NCBI GenBank assembly: GCA_021161885.1
Contig: JAGGZS010000057.1
Coordinates: 1 to 12,947, forward strand
Source of the DNA: a bacterium
Lineage (GTDB): Bacteria; Auribacterota; Auribacteria; Auribacterales; Auribacteraceae
Reading direction: 5' to 3'
Length of the DNA stretch: 12,947 nucleotides
Shown here in pieces: positions 7,113-12,947 of the stretch. The first letter of the stretch is position 1; every line of letters begins with the position of its first letter. The notes below the pieces were generated by a model that saw only the letters and a list, made by a program, of their open reading frames with translations, was not told where the DNA came from and searched no databases. Made by a program: the position numbers and the translations under genes.

Positions 7113-7724
7113 ATGAAAAAACAAACATTATTTACAACTATACTCGGATTTGCCTTAATTATAAACGGATGCGGAAAAAAAGAGGAACCAAAACAGCAGC
7201 AAGTAACCCCTGTTAAACAAACCCAAGCGCAAACAGATACAAATAAAGTAACCAAAGCCGTAGCAACACAACAAACAAAACAGGCAATAAAAAAACAGTT
7301 TGTGTCAATGGGTATCGCCCCTGATTTCGAACTTCCTAAACTTGACGGTACTCCAGTTAAGCTAAGCAGTATGAAAGGCAAAATAGTAATTTTAGATTTC
7401 TGGGCAACATGGTGCCCGCCGTGCCGCAAAATGATTCCGGAACTTACTAAAATCTACAATAACTACAAAAGTAAAGGCGTTGAGATATTAGCGGTTTCCC
7501 TTGACGAAGGCGGCACACAAACTGTCCAAAGTTTTGTTGATAACGCCAATATTGCATATACTGTGCTTCTCGGCTCAAGAGAAGTGAGCAGAAAATTCGG
7601 GCAGATAAACGCTATCCCTACATCTTTTATTATCGACCGTGAAGGCAATATCAGAGATAAACACATCGGTTACCGTAACGCTGAAGATATGGAAACTGTA
7701 ATAAAAGGGCTTCTCGCAAAATAA
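7113..7724 (+). CDS. TlpA-like thioredoxin-fold lipoprotein (thiol-disulfide oxidoreductase)
   Basis: 203 residues. Lys2-Lys3, a hydrophobic stretch and LIINGC give a lipobox with Cys20, so the mature protein is a lipoprotein. Residues 21-65 are a Gln/Lys/Thr-rich linker. The thioredoxin domain (about 66-203) starts with APDFELPKLDG, has FWATWCPPC with the redox Cys pair at 101 and 104, LAVSLDE, and AIPTSFIIDREG carrying the cis-Pro. This is the AhpC-TSA/TlpA/ResA pattern: a membrane-tethered periplasmic thiol reductase or oxidase, often serving cytochrome c maturation or envelope disulfide control. AGGAG (7102-7106) is 6 nt upstream of the ATG. It follows LAB_N by 61 AT-rich nt without a visible terminator, so read-through is possible. 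A T-run (7726-7733) follows the stop but without a convincing stem. Confidence 0.93.
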   Translation: MKKQTLFTTILGFALIINGCGKKEEPKQQQVTPVKQTQAQTDTNKVTKAVATQQTKQAIKKQFVSMGIAPDFELPKLDGTPVKLSSMKGKIVILDFWATWCPPCRKMIPELTKIYNNYKSKGVEILAVSLDEGGTQTVQSFVDNANIAYTVLLGSREVSRKFGQINAIPTSFIIDREGNIRDKHIGYRNAEDMETVIKGLLAK

Positions 7725-7794
7725 TTTTTTTTTAATAATAGCATTGTATAAAAACGGATATACCGATAATTAAGTTGTAATTTGTAAAATTTAT

Positions 7795-7822
7795 TTGCAA
7801 ATTTCCTCAAATATGGTATATT
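7795..7822 (+). promoter_or_regulatory. Extended -10 promoter upstream of the ECF sigma gene
   Basis: TTGCAA (7795-7800), a 16-nt spacer and TATATT (7817-7822) preceded by TGG make a housekeeping-type promoter with an extended -10. Transcription would start near 7829-7831, at a G6 run (7831-7836), leaving a leader of about 47 nt. This suggests the sigma gene is at least partly read by the main sigma factor. Positions are visible; activity is inferred. Confidence 0.6.
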
Positions 7823-7877
7823 CTTTATTAGGGGGGTAAGACAAAAAAGTGCAATATCTCAATCGAGGCTTTACTAA

Positions 7878-8540
7878 ATGTATTGTGATGACGGGCAGTT
7901 TGACAAATATACTGACGAAGAACTTATCCTTCTAGCAAAAGAGAATAACCTTAAGGCGTTTGACGCGCTGCATAATAGATTCCTTAAAAAAATTCTCAAT
8001 TATGTCAATCGTATAGTTAGCGATTTCCAGAAGGCGGAAGAAATTACTCAGGAAACTTTTTTGCAGGTTTACCGGCATCTGGGCACATACAGGCAAACAG
8101 GCAAAGTGTCGTCTTGGATATTTAAAATAGCTACTAATTTAAGCAAAAATGAGCTCCGCAGCCAGCGGCGTAAAAAAAGTTCAGGCATCTCTTTGCAAAC
8201 TAAATTTTTCCACGACGACCACGAATCTGAACTTATCGACATTATACCCGACGTAACCGAACTTCCCGATGACACCGCCGAACTTAAGGAATTAAACCAA
8301 ATTATCGAAAAAACTATCCATTCCCTACCTTTAAAATACCGTGAAGTAATGCTTATTTGCGAAGTGTACGGTTATTCTTACAAGGAAGCCAGCGAAATAC
8401 TTAACTGTTCAAAGGCAAACATCGGCATTCGATTATGCAGAGCGCGAAGAAAAATAAAAAAAATTATGTCAAAACTTGAGGGCATAACCCATTATTTATC
8501 AAAATTTAAAATACCTAACAACGATTTAGTCAAAAAATAA
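7878..8540 (+). CDS. ECF-type (sigma-70 family, group 4) RNA polymerase sigma factor
   Basis: 220 residues. Sigma region 2 spans about 13-102: DEELILLAKENNLKAF, EEITQETFLQVYRHLGTY and the SSWIFKIATNLSKNELRSQR segment for -10 recognition. Region 4 spans about 142-196: IHSLPLKYREVMLICEVYGY, then SYKEASEILNCSKANIGIRL as the helix-turn-helix. Regions 1 and 3 are missing, as in ECF factors. A ~25-residue basic tail follows region 4. Most ECF genes sit beside a membrane anti-sigma gene; here the next gene encodes a cupin 118 nt away, so control must act in another way or from another locus. GAGG (7865-7868) precedes the ATG by 9 nt. Which promoters it reads is not visible. Confidence 0.93.
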   Translation: MYCDDGQFDKYTDEELILLAKENNLKAFDALHNRFLKKILNYVNRIVSDFQKAEEITQETFLQVYRHLGTYRQTGKVSSWIFKIATNLSKNELRSQRRKKSSGISLQTKFFHDDHESELIDIIPDVTELPDDTAELKELNQIIEKTIHSLPLKYREVMLICEVYGYSYKEASEILNCSKANIGIRLCRARRKIKKIMSKLEGITHYLSKFKIPNNDLVKK

Positions 8541-8631
8541 TTTTCCCTGTATATAATTTTAATTTTCCATAAAATGTATAGAATTTTTCCGGAAAAAATT
8601 ATAAATTAAAATAGCTTGAATAAATTTTTCC
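8539..8631 (+). repeat. Four AATTTT(T)CC direct repeats at about 22-bp phase
   Basis: AATTTTCC occurs at 8539-8546 and 8561-8568 and AATTTTTCC at 8582-8590 and 8623-8631. The CC pairs are 22, 22 and 41 bp apart, so all lie on nearly the same helix face. The third copy is half of a TTTTTCC/GGAAAAA palindrome (8584-8597). They fill the spacer between the ECF sigma and cupin genes and may be operator sites. In AT-rich DNA chance remains possible. Confidence 0.4.
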
Positions 8632-8658
8632 GTTACAAATTAAAAAAAAGGAGCCATT

Positions 8659-8922
8659 ATGAAACCTGTAATAAAAAAAGCCACGCAACAGGATAAAGCT
8701 AATGCCTCATCATGGCCTATTTGGGAAAAAGAAATAAGCTCTTTTCCATGGCAATATTCAGAACAGGAATCCTGCCTTATTCTTCAGGGTAAAGCCGCTG
8801 TTATTAATGAAACCGGAGAAAAATTCACTTTTTCCGCCGGCGACTTTGTCGTTTTCCCAAAAGGTATGTCCTGTGAATGGATTATTGAGCAAGATATCAA
8901 AAAGCATTACAATTTCGGGTAA
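8659..8922 (+). CDS. Small single-domain cupin (Cupin_3/DUF861-like)
   Basis: 87 residues, one cupin barrel: WQYSEQESCLILQGKAAVI, GEKFTFSAGDFVVFPKGMSC and EWIIEQDIKKHY. The AGDFVVFPKG element and the Trp-containing last strand fit the Cupin_3 group (EutQ/ethanolamine-like, DUF861). The His residues of the classical metal site (HxH) are absent from the first cupin motif, so metal-dependent catalysis is doubtful; binding a small ligand is more likely. AAGGAG (8648-8653) is 5 nt upstream of the ATG. It lies after the ECF sigma gene behind phased repeats, and ends 26 nt before the EndoQ-UvrD gene, with which it may be co-transcribed. Substrate unknown. Confidence 0.82.
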   Translation: MKPVIKKATQQDKANASSWPIWEKEISSFPWQYSEQESCLILQGKAAVINETGEKFTFSAGDFVVFPKGMSCEWIIEQDIKKHYNFG

Positions 8923-8948
8923 TTAACAAAAAACTTACATTCTTTATA

Positions 8949-11900
8949 ATGGAGATATTAAAACTGAATTTTATAGCCGATTTTCATATTCATTCCCATT
9001 ATTCTATCGCCACAAGCAAAAAACTTATACCGGAATACATTGATTTCTGGTCGCGCCTTAAAGGAATTAACGTAGTCGGCACAGGCGACTGCATTCATCC
9101 CGGATGGTTATCGGAACTGAAAGACAAATTAGAACCTGCGGGAAACGAGTTATATAAACTGAAAAAAGAGTTTCGGCTGGAAAATTGCGAACAAACAAAT
9201 TTTAATAATAATTCTCCGGTACTGCGCAACGACTGTTTTTTTATCCTGACCGCTGAAATAAGCAATATTTACAAAAAAAACGGCAAAGTGCGAAAAATCC
9301 ATAACCTGCTTGTTTTCGATAATTTCGATTCTGCCGAAAAAGTTCAGCGGCGTTTGGATAAATTAGGCAACATCAGCTCGGACGGCAGACCGATTCTCGG
9401 GATGGACTCAAAATATCTTCTGGAAATACTGCTTGAGTCGTCTGATAAATCGTATCTTATACCCGCTCATATATGGACTCCTTGGTTCTCTGTTCTCGGT
9501 TCTAAATCAGGGTTCGATACAATAGAGGAATGTTACGAAGATTTGACGCCGAATATTTTCGCTGTGGAGACAGGGTTATCAAGCGATCCGCCGATGAACT
9601 ACAGCTGCAGTTTCCTCGACTCGTTTCGTCTTGTATCCAATTCCGACGCCCACTCGCCCGAAAAACTGGGGCGGGAAGCCAACCTTTTCGATACAGATTT
9701 ATCTTTTGACGGAATTTATAATGCGTTGAAATACGACAAGGGTTTTAACGGTACAATAGAGTTTTTTCCGCAGGAAGGCAAATACCATTACGACGGACAC
9801 AGAAAATGCGCAATCCGCCTTAACCCGGTGCAAACCCTTGAAAACGGCGGACTGTGCCCTGTCTGTAAAAAACCGGTAACAAAAGGTGTTATGTACCGCG
9901 TTGCCGAACTGGCAGACAGGTGCGCGGATGATTTTCCGCAAAAACCATTCTACTCTATCACTTCCCTGCCTGATATTATCGCCGAAATTCTTTGCAAAAA
10001 AACAACCGCCAAAGCTGTAAAAAAAGAATATTTTAATATTGTCAATTCAATAGGGTCCGATTTTTATACTCTGCTGTTCGCCGATTTGGATAATATAAAA
10101 AAATCAGGAAACGAAATTCTGGCAGAGGGAATTAACCGGTTAAGACACAATAATGTTTATATTGAAGAAGGTTACGACGGGGAATTCGGCAAAATAACCG
10201 TATTTAAACCGTCGGAGATAAAATCGTTATCAAATAAAACATTTTCTTTATTTGATACGCAAACCGAGCAGACTAAAAAAACTGAGGCAAACACATCTCA
10301 TAACTCGGTTAAGTTCAACATAGAAAAATTCCAGCAGTTAAACAAAAAAAACAAAGACGCTCAAGACGCTTTATTTTCTAGACAACTGCCCTTATTAAAT
10401 AATCTTTTAAAATCTGATAAACCGAAAAGTGCAAAAAAAATATCTTTAACCCCTAAACAATCCGAATGTGTCGAGCATAAAGACGGAGTCTGCATGGTTA
10501 TAGCCGGTCCGGGTTCGGGCAAAACAAAGGTTCTGACCGACCGAATAATTTATCTGATAAAAAAACATCTTGTTAATCCGCAACATATTTTGGCTATTAC
10601 TTTTTCCAATAAAGCCGCTGAAGAAATGCGTATACGGGTAGATAAGCAAATGACGGACAATCAAATTTTTATAAATACATTTCACGCGTTGGGATTATCT
10701 ATATTAAAAAAACATTGTTCCCATTTCAACCGTTCCGAAAATTTCTGCCTTATTGATCACGACGAAAAGTCGGCTGTCTGCGAAAACATTTTTGCTCTCA
10801 ACAAAACCGAAATTAAAAAATTTCTTAGAGATACGGAACGGTTTAAACAGGGTGTTGCCGAATCTGCCCCGCCGAATTTTGATAAATATGAAACCGAACT
10901 GAAAAAACTAAATGCTTTTGATTTGGATGACCTTATTTATCTGCCGGTTATCCTGCTGGGTGAAAATCAGGATATTTGCTCTTCTTACTGCAAGCAGTAC
11001 AAATACATCATGGTTGACGAGTACCAAGACATAAACGCCCGCCAGTACGAATTAGTTAAACTGCTCGCCGGAGAAGATAATTCGAACCTGTTTGTAATAG
11101 GCGATCCTGATCAGGCGATTTACGCGTTTCGGGGATCGGATGTTAAGTTCATATCCCGAATAAAATCGGATTACCCTGATTTATCTATAATAACTCTCGA
11201 TAAAAGTTACCGGTGCCCTGACCTGATTTTGCAGGCGGCAGGACAAATTCTCAATAAAAAATATGTTTTAACAGGCAATAACGAAAATATCAAAACGCAA
11301 ATTTTTGAATGTGAATCATCAAAAAGCGAAGCCGATTTTATAGCGTCACGGATAGAAAAAATGATAGGCGGAGTCCGCTCGTTCTCCATGGACAGCGGTA
11401 TCAGCGACGGCGAGCAGGAACACGGTATAGAAAGTTTTTCCGATTTCGCTGTGCTGTGCAGAACAACCGCTTTTTTTGATGAAATTATTACCGCTTTCAA
11501 TAACCACGGTATTCCCTATCAGGTAATCGGGTCCAATTCGTTTTACAAAAAAGAACCGTATAATTCTATCCTTAAAGACCTGAAAACATTTTATTACGGC
11601 TACATAACGCCTGATGAATTAAATAACGATAAAAACATAAATCTGAATCTTCATGACGAATTAAAAGATTTATTCGTCGATAAAAAATCTATGGAATCGA
11701 TTTTAGACTTTTTTATCAATCAATACGATATTGATGAAGAACAAAAAAAACGGCTTTTTAATCTCGCTTACCCTTTCAGCAATAATTATTCATCGTTTTT
11801 TAACGCCCTCACTACCCGCCAAGGCATAGACGATTTCGATAAAAACGCTGAAACGGTATCTTTAATGACAATCCACGCGGCTAAAGGGCTTGAGTTCAAA

Positions 11901-12185
11901 TCGGTGTTCATACCTGCATGCGAACAAGGGATGATGCCCTTTGAGTTATTCGGCAAAAAAGATAAAGACGAACTGCTTGAGGAAGAACGGTTATTTTATG
12001 TAGGTATCACCCGAACCAAAAAATATCTTTATTTAACGCACGCAAAAAAACGTCATTTCAGGGGAAGAGTTTTAACCGGGCACCGAAGTTCACTGCTTGA
12101 CCGGCTCGATAAAGAATTGTTTCATTTAGATAAACGGGAGGTTAAAAAATCCGCTTCGTCCGACCAGTTAGTGCTGTTTGAGTAA
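8949..12185 (+). CDS. Endonuclease Q-type PHP nuclease fused to a UvrD/Rep/PcrA-family DNA helicase
   Basis: 1078 residues. Residues 1-~410 are a PHP domain of the TIGR00375/Endonuclease Q group: ADFHIHSHYS (H13, H15), GTGDCIHP (D47), AEIS (E103), AHIWTPW (H174), SNSDAHS (D233, H235), then HRKC and CPVC (303-306), a zinc-binding element. A polar linker (~420-495) leads to a full SF1A helicase: Q-like LTPKQ, Walker A AGPGSGKT (519-526), DEYQD (690-694), GDPDQAIYAFRG (718-), SYRCP, IHAAKGLEF (975-983) and GITRTKK (1019-). The helicase half (~580 residues) is shorter than UvrD (~720). EndoQ enzymes nick 5' of deaminated bases and abasic sites; UvrD-type helicases move 3'-5' and could unwind from the nick. 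All PHP ligand positions and helicase motifs appear present, so both halves should be active (inference). No Shine-Dalgarno precedes the ATG; see findings. Confidence 0.93.
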   Translation: MEILKLNFIADFHIHSHYSIATSKKLIPEYIDFWSRLKGINVVGTGDCIHPGWLSELKDKLEPAGNELYKLKKEFRLENCEQTNFNNNSPVLRNDCFFILTAEISNIYKKNGKVRKIHNLLVFDNFDSAEKVQRRLDKLGNISSDGRPILGMDSKYLLEILLESSDKSYLIPAHIWTPWFSVLGSKSGFDTIEECYEDLTPNIFAVETGLSSDPPMNYSCSFLDSFRLVSNSDAHSPEKLGREANLFDTDLSFDGIYNALKYDKGFNGTIEFFPQEGKYHYDGHRKCAIRLNPVQTLENGGLCPVCKKPVTKGVMYRVAELADRCADDFPQKPFYSITSLPDIIAEILCKKTTAKAVKKEYFNIVNSIGSDFYTLLFADLDNIKKSGNEILAEGINRLRHNNVYIEEGYDGEFGKITVFKPSEIKSLSNKTFSLFDTQTEQTKKTEANTSHNSVKFNIEKFQQLNKKNKDAQDALFSRQLPLLNNLLKSDKPKSAKKISLTPKQSECVEHKDGVCMVIAGPGSGKTKVLTDRIIYLIKKHLVNPQHILAITFSNKAAEEMRIRVDKQMTDNQIFINTFHALGLSILKKHCSHFNRSENFCLIDHDEKSAVCENIFALNKTEIKKFLRDTERFKQGVAESAPPNFDKYETELKKLNAFDLDDLIYLPVILLGENQDICSSYCKQYKYIMVDEYQDINARQYELVKLLAGEDNSNLFVIGDPDQAIYAFRGSDVKFISRIKSDYPDLSIITLDKSYRCPDLILQAAGQILNKKYVLTGNNENIKTQIFECESSKSEADFIASRIEKMIGGVRSFSMDSGISDGEQEHGIESFSDFAVLCRTTAFFDEIITAFNNHGIPYQVIGSNSFYKKEPYNSILKDLKTFYYGYITPDELNNDKNINLNLHDELKDLFVDKKSMESILDFFINQYDIDEEQKKRLFNLAYPFSNNYSSFFNALTTRQGIDDFDKNAETVSLMTIHAAKGLEFKSVFIPACEQGMMPFELFGKKDKDELLEEERLFYVGITRTKKYLYLTHAKKRHFRGRVLTGHRSSLLDRLDKELFHLDKREVKKSASSDQLVLFE

Positions 12186-12330
12186 ATATATATTTTTATT
12201 TAATAGATAAAAAAGTTACTTGACAGACAGCCTTTTCATAGGTGTCCTTGTTTTTTTTGATTAGCAAATCAAATTTCCGCTAACCTTGACAAATGATATA
12301 ATATAACAGGATATAAAAAGGAGGTCTAAA
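12186..12330 (+). promoter_or_regulatory. Spacer with possible promoter before the PEP-CTERM gene
   Basis: Besides the terminator, the spacer holds TTTGATT/AATCAAA (12256-12262, 12267-12273), a 7-bp dyad with a 4-nt loop. It also holds TTGACA (12286-12291) and TATAAT (12297-12302). These two perfect hexamers are too close to work together. TATAAT could pair with TTTCCG at 17 nt, or TTGACA with TATAAA (12312-12317) at a long 20 nt. A promoter here is likely but not fixed. Confidence 0.4.
12226..12258 (+). terminator. Intrinsic terminator after EndoQ-UvrD
   Basis: GACA-g-CC (12226-12232) pairs with GGTGTC (12241-12246) around an 8-nt loop, with one bulged G, and is followed by CTTG and eight T (12251-12258). 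It lies about 40 nt after the stop codon, on the right strand. Confidence 0.6.
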
Positions 12331-12799
12331 ATGAAGATTACAGCTTGAGGGGTCATTCGATCATGCACCGGGCGTAGGAGCTGTTCAACTATTTAACAGT
12401 GCGACACAGGTTTTAGGCGAATATGCCGCGAGCAGCGTCCAAGACTGGGACTATATTCAGCAAGCAAATATCTGGTATCCATGGAACGCATCTAATGATT
12501 ACAGATACGCCATTTCCCACGCTATAAAAAATGGGAATGAAAATGATCCCGGTAAGGTCAATGATAATTATTCAGCCAGAATGTTTGAGTCAGAAGGTAT
12601 TGACCTTATCTATTATTATGTCGGGTTCGATAGTCCTGTAGCGATTACAAATATTAAACTCGATAACGGAACAAATACCGATATTGATTATGATTTGACA
12701 TTTTACGCCTACCCGGGTAACACTGTACCTGAACCGGCGACTATTATTCTTTTAGGAATGGGGATGTTAAGCATTGCCCGAAGATTAAAGAAAAAATAA
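12331..12799 (+). pseudogene. PEP-CTERM sorting-domain protein with broken N-terminus (signal peptide missing)
   Basis: AAGGAGGT (12318-12325) and ATG (12331) give a textbook start, but the frame reads MKITA and stops at TGA (12346-12348). The next frame over is open without a stop from 12335 to TAA 12799 and encodes ~154 residues of one protein. It has an extracellular-looking polar region (WDYIQQANIWYPW, SARMFESEGIDLIYYYVGF) and a C-terminal VPEPATIILLGMGML helix plus ARRLKKK. The tail is a PEP-CTERM signal, recognised by exosortase for surface sorting. A single frameshift cannot repair it: only about five codons separate the ATG from the conserved-looking region, so the hydrophobic signal peptide is absent. 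The only in-frame ATG, 12581, has no ribosome site and would give 72 residues without export signal. I read it as a decayed gene with an N-terminal deletion; an assembly error is the alternative. Ectodomain family not recognised. Confidence 0.65.
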
Positions 12800-12836
12800 A
12801 GAATATCTAACTTCTCAAAGGAGATATTGTCAAATG
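12800..12836 (+). promoter_or_regulatory. Orphan ribosome site and ATG after the PEP-CTERM gene
   Basis: AAAGGAGA (12817-12824) and ATG (12834-12836) look like the start of another gene. AATATCT (12802-12808) pairs with AGATATT (12822-12828), overlapping the ribosome site. The frame after the ATG stays open to the window end (38 codons) but shows no signal peptide or family features and lies opposite the possible transposase. It may be the remnant start of an interrupted gene. Confidence 0.3.
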
Positions 12837-12868
12837 TTGTGGATGAGAAAATACCCCATCCTTCATAT

Positions 12869-12947
12869 TTATGCCACTTTTAGTATCCCATCAACAAACT
12901 GTTTTCCCTGCATTACAAGAGGAATCAGCTTATACCCTCTAAGTCGA
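12869..12947 (-). CDS. C-terminal end of a possible transposase (runs off the window)
   Basis: On the minus strand, 25 codons are open from the window edge to TAA (12871-12869), including RLRGYKLIPL and QFVDGILKVA. The short pattern RG-x-K-L-I-x-x-V-x-x-G-x-x-F-x-D-G recalls C-terminal ends of some DDE transposases, but this is from memory of the family style and too short to be sure. GGATG/CATCC (12841-12845, 12857-12861) lies just beyond its stop and could mark an element end. It is weakly supported, yet fits the damaged gene next to it. Confidence 0.35.
   Translation of the reverse strand, partial: RLRGYKLIPLVMQGKQFVDGILKVA

Noticed and set aside
7091..7429. Minus-strand open frame with Cys- and Val-rich hydrophobic stretches
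   Set aside because: Exactly antisense to the lipoprotein signal and Gln/Thr-rich linker of the TlpA-like gene; its composition is explained by the complement of those codons, and no ribosome site is present.
7849..7935. Short GTG-started frame (28 codons) after the G6 run, a possible leader peptide of the sigma gene
   Set aside because: The G run is 12 nt away and the peptide has no notable residue pattern; it overlaps the sigma gene in another frame, as expected by chance.
12220..12225. TTGACA as a -35 box after EndoQ-UvrD
   Set aside because: No -10 at usable distance; the bases border the intrinsic terminator stem.
12834..12947. Plus-strand open frame after AAAGGAGA and ATG
   Set aside because: 38 codons with no signal peptide, domain or coding character; the opposite strand offers a better reading, so only the ribosome site is reported.
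1..12947. tRNA, rRNA, CRISPR array or replication origin
   Set aside because: No cloverleaf-like GTTCGA-type element with paired arms, no regularly spaced long repeats and no DnaA-box cluster was noticed by eye.

Overview
The window is an AT-rich stretch of a bacterial chromosome that appears to come from a Gram-negative-type (diderm) organism. Clues are a PpiD-like periplasmic chaperone, a LolA/DUF1571-like secreted protein, a lipid-A-type glycosylation cassette, a TlpA-like lipoprotein and a PEP-CTERM sorting tail. That combination, together with a DUF1571 protein and a PHP(EndoQ)-UvrD fusion, fits an uncultured lineage such as Omnitrophota or a relative in the PVC/Elusimicrobia neighbourhood. 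This is inference from gene content, not from a marker gene.

Layout. 1-189: C-terminal end of a protein with a terminal membrane anchor. 240-2123: PpiD/SurA-type peptidyl-prolyl isomerase. 2147-2614 (minus, convergent): NrdR, the only confident minus-strand gene; its start is best moved to a GTG with a strong ribosome site. 2799-7051: a tight six-gene run (DUF1571/LolA-like secreted protein, 7TM sensor-like membrane protein without a kinase, STAS protein, GT39 ArnT-like glycosyltransferase, GT2 dolichol/undecaprenyl-phosphate-type glycosyltransferase, LAB_N membrane protein). Gaps are 22 nt or less and the last two junctions overlap. 7113-7724: lipoprotein thioredoxin (TlpA-like). 7878-8540: ECF sigma factor behind a good extended -10 promoter. 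8659-8922: small cupin. 8949-12185: a 1078-residue fusion of an Endonuclease-Q-type PHP nuclease with a complete UvrD/Rep-type helicase, followed by a plausible intrinsic terminator. 12331-12799: a PEP-CTERM protein gene whose ribosome site and ATG run into a stop after five codons; the signal peptide is missing, so it looks decayed. 12869-12947 (minus): the end of a possible transposase running off the window.

How they work together. The 2799-7051 run looks like one envelope module. GT2 would load a sugar on a polyprenyl phosphate, the PQ-loop-like LAB_N protein may help move it across the membrane, and GT39 would transfer it to an outer acceptor. The 7TM and STAS proteins supply a possible sensing/partner-switching layer and the DUF1571 protein a lipid- or lipoprotein-handling layer. 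The EndoQ-UvrD fusion suggests a one-polypeptide repair machine that nicks beside deaminated bases and unwinds from the nick. These two are the most interesting items here. No tRNA, rRNA or CRISPR array was seen.
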